A stretch of DNA of 64,000 bases from Mesostigma viride (Eukaryota > Streptophyta > Mesostigmatophyceae > Mesostigmatales > Mesostigmataceae): assembly GCA_009746045.1 (NCBI GenBank), contig RPFO01001623.1, positions 1 through 64,000 of the forward strand, read 5' to 3'. Below are positions 33,110 through 52,529 of the stretch, one piece after another. Position 1 is the stretch's first letter, and every line of letters begins with the position of its first letter. Both the position numbers and the translations under genes were made by a program. The notes below the pieces were generated by a model that ran no database searches, was not told the origin of the DNA, and saw nothing but the letters and a program-made list of their open reading frames with translations.

Positions 33110-34648
33110 GCTGGGTGAGGACCACCTGGCCCCTAGCCCAGTCCAGGAAACCGCAGGCAAAACGCCGAAGGAAAGGCTCAGCGGCCAGCATACAGCCGGC
33201 TTTGGGCCATCCTTGCTCTGCCGATCAATTGGGTACCACTGGTCAGCGTTTATTGCTGCCATTCGTCGAGTGTACGAGGGCTCACAGGCAGTAGTGCGGA
33301 CTGCGGAAGGCACCACCCGGGCACCATTCCCCCTTCACCACGGGGTGCAGCAAGGTTGTGTCCTGTCCCCATATCTGCTAATTATTGTAATGGATCGCGT
33401 CATGCGCCGGGCACGTGCGCGCATTAAGTACTGGTTCGAGCCCGGCAAGCTTGCATGGACATCCTTAACGAGCGCGAACACGGCAGCGGTGGCCCTGGCT
33501 ACCGCCTGTCCGACTTGATTTATGCGGATGATACCACCCTCATTGCGCGCCCCGAGCACATTCAGACCTGGCCGGCTGAACTGCCTGGGCTTGGAGGCGC
33601 GGGCGGTGGGGTTGGAGATTAGTGTCAAAAATGAGGCGATGGTGATTGAAGCCTCCAGTCAAGCCCGCCGCTGCGGCGGCTGCTAGACGGGACGGAGGTC
33701 CCGTTCCGTTATCGCTTCTCAAACTGTTGGGGAGCATGCTCCCCGACACCGCCGACGATGTGGACATCCGCATCGGCCTGGCCTGGGCTAGGCTTCGTTC
33801 GCTCAACACCTACTGGCGCTCCAAGGGCCTGGGCGAGCACCGCACGCGCATGCTCTTTAAGGTCCTCGTCCTCATGCACGGTGCTTACGTATGGCGTCGA
33901 GGCATGGATGCTCACGGACACACTGGCAGCCAAGCTAGACGGCACGGTTTACAGGATGCTCCGACAGGCCCTGAATGTGGGGTTTTCCACGCAGAGGTCA
34001 TTAGAGTCTTTGTATCAGGGTATCAAAGAGACAACCAGCGCAGGCCAGAAATCGGGAGAATCCGGACCATGGTAGCTCGAGCCTGCCGTTATCTTTTCCG
34101 CGTTTTCGAGTCGTTCAGGGTATGCCTCGCATTTCGGACGAGAGTAGACAGCGTAGGATAGCACTGCTGATTCGTAGGACATCTTGCTCGCACCAGTCAG
34201 GTAGATACCGCCCTTGGTCTGGCTGGCCCCCAGCGGCTTAATTGGCCAGCCAGGGCGGCACATCCTCGGACCTGGCCTGGCCCCAAGGACATTTCTAGAA
34301 AGCTGGGTAAACCTGCCATGAACTACATCCAGATGTTGCTGGCCGACCTAATGGTCCCAGCTCAGTTTGAACACCGCATTCACTCCCTCTCTCTTCTTTG
34401 GACTGCTATGCAGAACAAGAAGAGGTGGCAGAAGATTGTCCAGGCTCACACGCCAGCCCCTGCGGGCAAGCCCCCTCCCCCCAAGCGGAAGGGGCGCTTT
34501 GTAGAGTAGTGTAGTTAGGATTTTCTAGACTAGATAGCTTAGAGTTAGGATAGTTCGATTACGCGGCTTCGCCCACCTCCATCCATCCAGCAAGGAATAT
34601 GTGCTACATGATCTCCCAACGGAGTCATGTTATAATTTAATTTAATGA
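33110..34648 (+). pseudogene. 5'-truncated, decayed LINE ORF2 (reverse transcriptase) with complete 3' end
   Basis: RT motifs appear in shifting frames: AAIRRVYEGSQAVVRTAEGT, HHGVQQGCVLSPYLL, YRLSDLIYADDTTL (catalytic YADD), then LLGSMLPDTADD, LDGTVYRMLRQALN and a C-terminus ending KPPPPKRKGRFVE at 34509. The 3' UTR follows to the hairpin ATCTCCCAACGGAGT (34611-34625) and a TTTAA-type tail. A 92-bp retroposon interrupts it at 34024-34115. At 34537-34560 it preserves the uninterrupted sequence CTTAGAGTTAGGATAGTTCG, the empty site for the insertion at 52530-55455. Confidence 0.75.
34024..34115 (-). mobile_element. Short retroposon, 92 bp, 8-bp target-site duplication
   Basis: It is flanked by CAGGGTAT at 34016-34023 and 34116-34123. 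The related ORF2 copy at 52100-52110 (TATCATGGCATGCCTCGC) lacks the insert. The 3' end (GTTGTCTCTTTG) is at the low-coordinate side. Confidence 0.85.
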
Positions 34649-34888
34649 ATGGAGACCTGATATGGAGATGGAAGTGTGTAGCCATATACTGAGCCATATG
34701 GCCATAGTATCCATCCTCGTTTGAGGATGTGTACACCTACACTCTGGACATGGCCACGTCACGTGAGGCACAAGACCTTCAGCTCTGATCCCATGACCAA
34801 AATCTTACATGTCATTTATGAACTCTTCCATTTGATACCAGAGGTGGATTATCATACAAAATGAATCAACGACACAACCATGTATCAA

Positions 34889-34962
34889 GGAGACAACCAG
34901 CGCAGGCCAGAAATCGGGAGAATCCGGACCATGGTACTTAGCTCCAGCCTGCCGTTATCTTT
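34889..34962 (-). mobile_element. Short retroposon copy
   Basis: TATCAAGGAGACAACCAGCG through GGACCATGG and CTGCCGTTATC. The 5' side is truncated near 34962. Possible 6-bp flank ATGTAT on both sides. Confidence 0.7.
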
Positions 34963-35043
34963 TCACACATAATGTATAAACAAAATGTTTCACACAAGCC
35001 AAGAAAACTGAGATCAGGCAAGCAGACACAAGGCAGACATCTA

Positions 35044-35099
35044 TCAAGGAGACAACCAGCCCAGGCCGGAAATCGGGAGAATCCGGACCATACACTAGA
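35044..35099 (-). mobile_element. Short retroposon, 56 bp, 10-bp target-site duplication
   Basis: It is flanked by CAGACATCTA at 35034-35043 and 35100-35109. It has the family 3' end and core but stops after GGACCATACACTAGA. It lies 20 bp from the MITE at 35120. Confidence 0.8.
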
Positions 35100-35119
35100 C
35101 AGACATCTACTTAGAACTA

Positions 35120-35594
35120 CCGTAGTGGTCCCAATATCTGTACGCGTAATTATGTACGAATCGACCTCGTACAGGCCCAAAAAAACCCTCTTCCGGGCCT
35201 CGTACACCTCAAAATTAGGTACCACCAGCGCAGCGCGGCGCAGACCTTAAAGCCTAGCTACCCGTGGCGCGGCGCCCGGAGGGAGTTTTCGCGCGCAAAC
35301 TTCGTTTGATCTGCGTTGATATGTGGGTAGGTGCCTCGTTTCGTGGTGTGCTCCGTTGGTGTTCTCTCGTTAGGTTATGGATAGCTAGGTAGTAGCATGT
35401 AGCTACTACCTAGTACCTACATGCAGTTCAGTCAAACTGAACTGAACTACCTACTACTCGCGCACCCTTGAATATACCCTGACATTCTACGTACGTACAG
35501 TAAAAATAATTCCCAAAAGTTCTCGTACACGTAACAAAAATTCCTAAAAGTATTCGTACGATAATTACGCGTACAGATATTGGGACCACTACGG
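35120..35594. mobile_element. MITE with ~42-bp terminal inverted repeats and TA target site
   Basis: The left end CCGTAGTGGTCCCAATATCT continues GTACGCGTAATTAT; the right end is its reverse complement with a one-base difference. Both ends are flanked by TA (35118-35119 and 35595-35596), the duplication typical of Tc1/mariner-related elements. The 475-bp interior has no transposase ORF but holds short hairpins near 35386-35450 (GGTAGTAG..CTACTACC, AGTTCAGT..ACTGAACT). Confidence 0.8.
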
Positions 35595-35599
35595 TATAA

Positions 35600-36105
35600 G
35601 GAAAATATGTAAGCATAAGCTTTCAGCTCCTTTTTCGACCCACAGACTGGAAAGATTGTTTTTTGTCTCGAAAAATGACCCAGAGTCACTTTATATCCCT
35701 GCAACCAAACACCATGGCAAAGACTATTTTGCAAAACGGATACAGGCCATCATTCAAGCTGCTTGCGAGGAACTAGCCAGCCAATGCATCTAGAAAACAC
35801 AATAGCAAATAGTGTTCAGACAGGCATCGAGCAAGGTTGCTCAGGAGCAAACCGCACCAACCGAGCATGTCTGCTGACCACCAAGCATAATGCTGTCGTC
35901 CATCAAACAAAATGTCATCCCTCGGCACAAATTATGCACCGCAAGTCGTCACCTACAAGCCATGCCTACGTCCTACGTCCCTTCCCAACGCCCACTCACT
36001 CGAACCCGAACGCCGCCCCTGCTCGCCCGTCCTACGCCTGAGCCAAGAAAAGATCGCCTCAGGAAGTTAATTCGATCAATCCCTAATCGGCCCCCAATCG
36101 ACCCG
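35600..36105. other. Intergenic 3' of the cryptochrome gene
   Basis: No gene seen. It should contain the cryptochrome 3' UTR on the minus strand. Confidence 0.35.
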
Positions 36106-36109
36106 CCTG

Positions 36110-47004
<10,895 letters not shown>

Positions 47005-47778
47005 CTCCGCAAGCGGATCGGCAGGTTTGATGACGCTCAATACACCATCGATCCAATTGCACAACCGCCCACGCTAACATGTATACTATAAACCCATCAT
47101 ACGACCCATAACAGCCACGGATGGCTAAGTGCAAGTCGCTATTCACATCCTATCTGACGTCCTCGCGAACGAAAAGACACAAATTACGTCGCGATGGGCG
47201 CGAGGGTGCACGTGTGTAATGCAATAAATCAGCGTCTCTGCCCCGCAGTGTGCGTCTCTGTGCCTCGGGCGAGCTGCAGCTTTTATCTTGCAAATCGCGC
47301 AGCTGCATGCCTGACCAACAGTGGGAGCTGTTAGGAGGGAGATCAAAGAATCCAGGTGATTTTAGTTGGGATACGAGTTCCTTGGTCCGCGAGGACCGGA
47401 CGAGATGACTCAGCCTACAAACCGTACCCAGAGTGTACGGGCATTACCTCGTCCACCGGCCTGACCTCAGTGACCTGTCGTCCTGTGCATCTCCCTGATG
47501 GAAACGCCGCGCCAGACCCTGAATGAAGGTAGAGATGATCCCTTGGAGAGACTCTAGGGATGTAGTATTGCTAAAGCTGCATTTGAATGCCACGATAATT
47601 AGCCACGTTGCTGCATGTTGGAAGTGACAAGTAGCTTCCATGGCTGTCGCGCTACCTATTAACCCGTGCGCGTGCGCTCTCGGTGTTCTACCAGGTGCAG
47701 ATAGGATAAGAGGCCCATCTTATTGTTAGGCAACAGCGCTTGTCTAAAATATACTACAACTTCAGATTCGTCTCTCGA
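47005..47778. promoter_or_regulatory. Shared intergenic region between divergent cryptochrome and plastid thioredoxin-fold genes
   Basis: The start codons of the two genes face away from each other about 775 bp apart. It must hold both 5' UTRs and promoters. No TATA box or other element can be assigned by eye. Confidence 0.5.
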
Positions 47779-49457
47779 ATGGTGGCAATGGCAACACTAA
47801 ACAGCTCAGCAGTTAAAGGCAGCTTCCTCGGCTCCGCAGTGCCATCGCCAGCTCCACGCCCGACTTCATCCGTTCATCATGCTCGCTGTACCACGGTCCC
47901 CATCTCATTGAGCGCAGACGCAGAAAAGTATCAGGTATGTGTATTTCCCTCTAATTACCCGCACGCGCCTTCTGTGTAGATAGCAGGGGGGTACTGGGCC
48001 ACATTCTGTCAAACTTGCACGCTGGTTTCGGCCGACCATTCCAACATGGCTGGGTGCCAGGTAAAAGTAATGCTGCGACCGCACGTTTATTCGTGGTCGT
48101 CGGCGCAAAGTGCCCCTGTTGCTGGCACACCATGGCTTTTAAGGCTTATGGAAGTCACTGGAACTGATGGTTTATGTAGCCCGGGGCTCTCTATGTACGT
48201 TTCCGGAGGCGACATTTCCAGGTTTCTGCACTGACTGCTGTTCATAGTATTAAGCTTGTCGGCAGTGTCGGAAACCAGAATGTCCTGTCGATCAAGTAAC
48301 TGTGGATAAATTGAGCGCTGCTGATTCCGTCACACAAACCTTGTCCGACACACAAGACTGGGATTCATACGCTCGTATTGTCTAGTACTAGTAGACATTT
48401 TGTGAAAAGTCCAGATTTCGCACCATTCAATATGCTGGCTTACTCCCAGCGCAACATGTAGTTCCCCACAGTTTACAACCAAATTCCCCTTGGATAGCCA
48501 GGTTTGATGTGGATGTGCTGACAAGTGTGATGGCTAAGCGCTCTTCATTCTACTCATCTCAGTTTCTTGCCTAACTTTTCTTTGACATGAGCGCAGGCGG
48601 TTGATCGCCCAGCCAAGGGGCGGCTCTTCTATGCGGCCCCAGAGGTCCGTAAAGGCTTCATCCTGGGTCTATCTGGGGCCCTGTTCCGTTTCGGGTCCGG
48701 TGCGTTCGTCAATGGATACAAGACGGCCGTCGTGGCCGACGATGGTGGGTATACGATTGCGCGGGGTGCAGGCAAGATGCTAAAGGAGACAGCCACCCCC
48801 GGCCCGCTCCCCGAAAAGCCCATCATCATCTACGAGTTCGAGGGCTGCCCTTTCTGTAAGAAAGTCCGTGAAGCCGTCGCAATGCTAGACCTCGACGTGT
48901 TGTTCTACCCCACGCCCAAGGGGGGCCCGACGTACCGCCCCAAGGTCAAGGAGATGGGGGGCAAGGCCCAGTTCCCCTACATGGTGGACCCTAATACTGG
49001 CACCCAGATGTACGAATCCGACGACATCATCGCGTACCTGTTCAAGAACTACGGCGCCGGCGCAGAGATCCCCCTTCCGCTTCGTATGGGTCCCCTGACA
49101 GCGCTTTTCTGCGGCCTATCGCTAATGCCGACGCTTCTCGGCGGCGGTGGTGGCAGCAAGTACGTGGAGGGCGCCCGGAAACCTGCCGTCCCGCTCGAGC
49201 TGTGGGGCTACGAGGCCTCCGCGTTCACCACGATGGTCAAGGCGGTCCTCTGTGAGCACGAGATCCCGTACTTGTACCACTCCGCTGCAAGGGGATCTCC
49301 CAAGAAGCCGGCGATGTTGGAGCGGCTGGGGCATGTACAGCTGCCGTACTTGGAGGACCCGAACACGGGTGTCAAGATGTTCGAATCGGCTGACATCATC
49401 GCGTACATCAAGAAAGTGTATGGGCCAGTGGGGCAGGCGGCCCCTGAGGCTGCTTGA
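47779..49457 (+). CDS. Plastid-type protein with two GST N-terminal (thioredoxin-fold) domains
   Basis: Exons 47779-47934 and 48597-49457, joined in phase 0 (AAG TAT CAG | GCG GTT GAT; donor GTATGT, acceptor GCGCAG), give 338 residues. The N-terminus MVAMATLNSSAVKGSFLGSA is rich in Ser/Ala and lacks acids early, like a chloroplast transit peptide. After a linker (GRLFYAAPEVRKGFILGLSG) comes domain 1: IIIYEFEGCPFCKKVREAVA with a CPFC redox motif, FPYMVDPNTG (cis-Pro region) and YESDDIIAYL. Domain 2 (about 240-335) has the same fold features (LPYLEDPNTGVKMFESADII) but no CxxC. This arrangement matches the plant plastid thioredoxin-family protein represented by Arabidopsis At5g03880 (from memory). 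Role: presumably redox or glutathione-linked; the exact substrate is unknown. Confidence 0.88.
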
Positions 49458-49613
49458 AAACGTGGCCCTTTAAACTTGGCAGCTAGCGCCCTAGACCTTG
49501 GGCTTGAAAACTAGTAGGACTGAAGTTGTAGCAAAATGTAGGCAGATGGATTGCATGTTTGCATACTAGTATGGTTTCAATGCAGCCTAATTGGCGCACA
49601 TGTGACCTGAACT

Positions 49614-49618
49614 TGTAA
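49614..49618 (+). terminator. Candidate TGTAA polyadenylation signal
   Basis: TGTAA lies 157 nt after the stop codon at 49457. TGTAA is the common poly(A) signal in chlorophyte algae. Use here is inferred only. Confidence 0.4.
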
Positions 49619-49734
49619 TTCAAAAATCTTAAAATCGGCGCCTCGCCTGCACAGTGTCACGCGTAATATTACCTGGAGGCAGGGATCGAGGAGAATGAAG
49701 TGCAGTGACTGCAGTCTTCCTCGATCACCCGTTC

Positions 49735-50250
49735 TAGATTGAGTGAGACAACTATATAGACATTGGCCACATAGCATATCATACTACAGACAAGTATTCC
49801 CGTAATGCATTGCGTTCCAACGTACGTCGTGCAATCAAATAGAAAACAGTCCCTAGACCCAATGATCCCAACATTGTGCATGGAAGGACTAGGGTAGTTG
49901 TCTATCACGTAGACTGACAAATAACGTGATCATATGAAGTGAGACAACTATATGCCTGGACGCATGGCGATCCAACCCCGCAGAGCGTGTCCGTTTAGCT
50001 AACGTGCCCGAATGCAGCTGTGGTATGCCTTTGGCATGAAGGAGACTGGGGGTCTCTGCCCTTTCTCCTGTTGTGCTCACACAGGGATTAAAAGCACTTC
50101 GGTGCTCCGTGACTCCCCAACGGGAGCACGATTTTATTATATAATTAATTAATTAATTAACCCCGTGGAAGGACTAGGGTAGTTGTCTGAGAGGAAAGAC
50201 GCGAAGGCCGCGGGAGCCGCGTGGCTATCTCTAGGTAGACCTGCATGGAG
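49735..50250 (-). repeat. Repeat family shared with 58908-59035, interrupted by a retroposon
   Basis: The segments 49945-49980 and 50159-50245 together are the complement of 58908-59035 (GCCACGCGGCTCCCGCGG, GTCTTTCCTCTCAGACAACT, CTAGTCCTTCCACGG, GCCATGCGTCCAGG). Upstream, GTGAGACAACTATAT recurs near 49743 and 49942, so part of the unit is duplicated. Confidence 0.7.
49981..50158 (+). mobile_element. 178-bp hairpin-tailed retroposon with 7-bp target-site duplication
   Basis: It is flanked by AACCCCG at 49974-49980 and 50159-50165; the matching uninterrupted site is at about 58990-59000. The 3' end is a strong hairpin CGTGACTCCC..GGGAGCACG (about 50108-50130) followed by TTTTATTATATAATTAATTA. 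No ORF. The hairpin core CTCCCCAACGGGAG is a longer version of that ending the LINE and ORF1-only elements. Confidence 0.8.
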
Positions 50251-50502
50251 GGAGATAGAGGGTAACAAGGAAGGTTGATAGGGAAAACACACATACACAC
50301 ACACACACCACCACCACCACTACCAACACAAACAACCAAAACTAAGAAGGAAAAGAGGGTACGCATACACACATACACGAAGCTAGGGGCTAAAAGAATA
50401 AGTAAGGAGTATACATTACAAAGGGCAAAAGAAAGAAAGAAAAAAGATAATAAAATGTAAACGGTAATAATATGAACAATAATAAGTAAAGTGGCTGCGT
50501 CG

Positions 50503-50862
50503 CTAAGGTTTCCGCATCTGCGAGCAGCTGCGAAATGGTGGTGGGCGCGGTTTCCTCCCCATCTGCGTGAGGGTGGGAGGCTGCTGACTGTGATTCCGCC
50601 ATAGGTCGGATCCGGAAAAGACGAACTCCGCCTGAGCCGAGTTTTCTGATAGCTTGCGAAATCTGGGGCGATGGCTGCCGGAAATGATATCAACGTGTTC
50701 GTCTTGAGAAGACAGTTCTATTGCAACCAACCCGGTGTAATTTCTTGACAGGTCTGAATCAAAAGTTATGAGCATTCTCGTATATTGCATTCCGTCACCG
50801 CGCCTCCAGGCCCAGACAGTCCAGCCAGGTTTGAATGTGCTCAGTCCTGAATGTATGAACAT
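50503..50862 (-). pseudogene. Protein-coding remnant of unknown family
   Basis: Minus-strand frame reads FKPGWTVWAWRRGDGMQYTR, LSRNYTGLVAIELSSQDEHV, KLSENSAQAEFVFSG and ends SCSQMRKP at the stop near 50503. Its composition looks genuinely coding, but I do not recognise it and no start or splice site is evident. It abuts a short retroposon at 50863. A retroelement-encoded origin is likely. Confidence 0.4.
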
Positions 50863-50950
50863 GACGCGCGGACAAGATAACGGCAGGCTCGAGCTACCAT
50901 GGTCCGGATTCTCCCGATTTCTGGCCTGCGCTGGTTGTCTTCTTGGTATG
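50863..50950 (+). mobile_element. Short retroposon copy
   Basis: GCGGACAAGATAACGGCAGG through GGTCCGGATTCTCCCGATTT to GGTTGTCTTCTTGGTA; the end is slightly diverged from CTCCTTGATA. Confidence 0.7.
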
Positions 50951-50989
50951 CCTATCCAACCCCAGGATCCAACCCCTGGGATCCACACG

Positions 50990-51213
50990 GCAGATGCGCT
51001 GCATTAGCCTTAAAATAGTTCGCCCTGCTTTGCCCATGCAGAGAGTTACTCTCGGCTGAGATGCCATGCCCTAGCTATTGCCTCTAGCCACAATCATCTT
51101 CCCCCCCCTATGATACATCATGGTACGTGCAGATGCACCTTGTGCACCCAGAGTATAAGTGGCTGTTTACATCCCCCACCTGCATGCAGGTAGCCTAGAA
51201 TGTACAATTAATT
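50990..51213 (+). mobile_element. 3' UTR fragment of an ORF1-only element (plus)
   Basis: It matches the 3' UTR of copies A-D (GCCCATGCAGAGAGTTACTC, GCTGAGATGCCATGCCCTAG, CACCTTGTGCACCCAGAG) up to TAGCCTAGAATGTAC. It meets a minus-strand fragment tail to tail across (AATT)n. Confidence 0.75.
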
Positions 51214-51722
51214 AATTAATTAATTAGGAACATAACTCCGTTGGGAGTAAATGTAGCACATATCCCAGAGAAGGGGCATATGGCTTTTAATACATTCTAA
51301 GCTACTTCCTGCATGCAAGGGTGGGCCGGAATGTAAACGACACTTGCTCGAGGTGCACCAGGGCACCTGCACGGGTCCCTGGCATGATCTATCAAGCTAT
51401 AGCTCGAAACACACGCCCTGATCAAGCATGCTGTTTCCGGCCCCACCGTCTAGGTCATCTAGTCGCTCTACACGTAAGCCAGCCATAATTTCAATGCACA
51501 CGGCTACACATTTCCATCACCATTCATCTTCATCATCCTGAACGACTCGAACACGCGGACAAGATAACGGCAGGCTCGAGCTACCATGGTCCGGATTCTC
51601 CCGATTTCTGGCCTGCGCTGGTTGTCTCCTTGATACAAAAGCTATAGGCATGGCTTCTCATCAGAGAGTGACTCTCCATGGGGGGTCCATTATAGGCAGG
51701 GCGTGGCTAAATTCTTAAAAAC
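51214..51722 (-). mobile_element. 3' UTR fragment of an ORF1-only element (minus), split by a retroposon
   Basis: From the (TTAA)n tail at 51214-51226 and the hairpin at 51234-51247 (complement), the 3' UTR runs to 51402, is interrupted by the retroposon at 51403-51638, and continues 51648-51722 (GGCATGGCTTCTCATCAGAG). Confidence 0.75.
51403..51638 (+). mobile_element. Longest short-retroposon copy (236 bp), 9-bp target-site duplication
   Basis: It is flanked by AAGCTATAG at 51394-51402 and 51639-51647. The 5' part (CTCGAAACACACGCCC..) is unique in this window; the 3' 145 bp are the family core ending GGTTGTCTCCTTGATACA. No A/B-box Pol III promoter is clear. Confidence 0.85.
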
Positions 51723-51729
51723 CATGTAT

Positions 51730-51876
51730 CAAGGAGACAACCAGCGCAGGCCAGAAATCGGGAGAATCCGGACCATGGTAGCTCGAGCCTGCCGTTATCT
51801 TGTCCGCGTGTTCGAGTCGTTCAGGATGATGAAGATGAATATATGGTGATGGAAATGTGTAGCCGTGTGCATTGAA
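51730..51876 (-). mobile_element. Short retroposon copy, inverted relative to the one at 51403
   Basis: About 147 bp near-identical to the complement of 51490-51638. Possible flank ATGTAT at 51724-51729 and 51877-51882. With its partner it forms an inverted repeat separated by about 90 bp. Confidence 0.8.
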
Positions 51877-51944
51877 ATGTATGCCCCTTAGAACTCCTGA
51901 GTTCTAAGACGATAGAGTGAAGGGATATGTGTTACATATGCCCC

Positions 51945-52529
51945 CACGGTGCATCCTCGTCCTCACGGTGCTCGTATGGCGCCGAGGCGTGGACACTCAC
52001 ACCCAAACTGGCAGCTAGGCTAGACGGCACGGTTTACAGGATGCTCCGACAGGTCCTTAACGTGGGTTTTTCAGAGCGCCCGTCATCAGAGTCTTTGTAT
52101 CATGGCATGCCTCGCATTTCGGACGAGATTAGGCAGCGTAGGATAGCATTTGTAGGACACCTTGCTCGCACCAGCCAGGTCGACACCGCCCTTGGTCTGG
52201 CCGGCCCGGCCCCAGCGGCTTGGCCAGTTACGGTAACACATTCTGACCTGGCCTGGCCCCGAGGGTGCCCATTCCCAAAAGGGTAGGGAAACCTGTCACG
52301 AACTACACCCAGATGTTGCTGGACGACCTAGTGGTCCCAGCCCAGTTTGAGTACCGCATCCACTCTCTCTCCCGTCTTTGGACTGCCATGCAGGACAAGA
52401 CGCGGTGGAAGAAGATTGTCAAGGCGCACACGCCCGACCCTGTGGGCAAGCCCCCTCCCCCCAAGCGGAGGAGGCGTTTTGATGAGTATAGTGCAGTGAG
52501 GATTTTCTAGACTAGATAGCTTAGAGTTA
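51945..52529 (+). pseudogene. LINE ORF2 C-terminal part, host of the nested insertion (continues 55466-55565)
   Basis: Codes for YGAEAWTLTPKLAARLDGTV, YRMLRQVLNVGF, RQRRIAFVGHLARTSQVDTA and, in another frame, NYTQMLLDDLVVPAQFEYRI to KPPPPKRRRRFDE. It is frameshifted near 52250. The 3' UTR is cut at CTTAGAGTTA (52520-52529) by the element at 52530-55455 and resumes at 55466 with GGATAGTTCGATTACGCGGC, ending in the hairpin (about 55524-55538) and a TTTAA-type tail. Confidence 0.8.

Noticed and set aside
34016-34123. hAT-type MITE, because of the 8-bp duplication
   Set aside because: No terminal inverted repeats; duplication length varies (8-10 bp) between copies and 5' ends vary, as in retroposition.
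50275-50460. Short Thr/Lys ORF with a CA repeat
   Set aside because: Low-complexity simple repeat with no coding signal.
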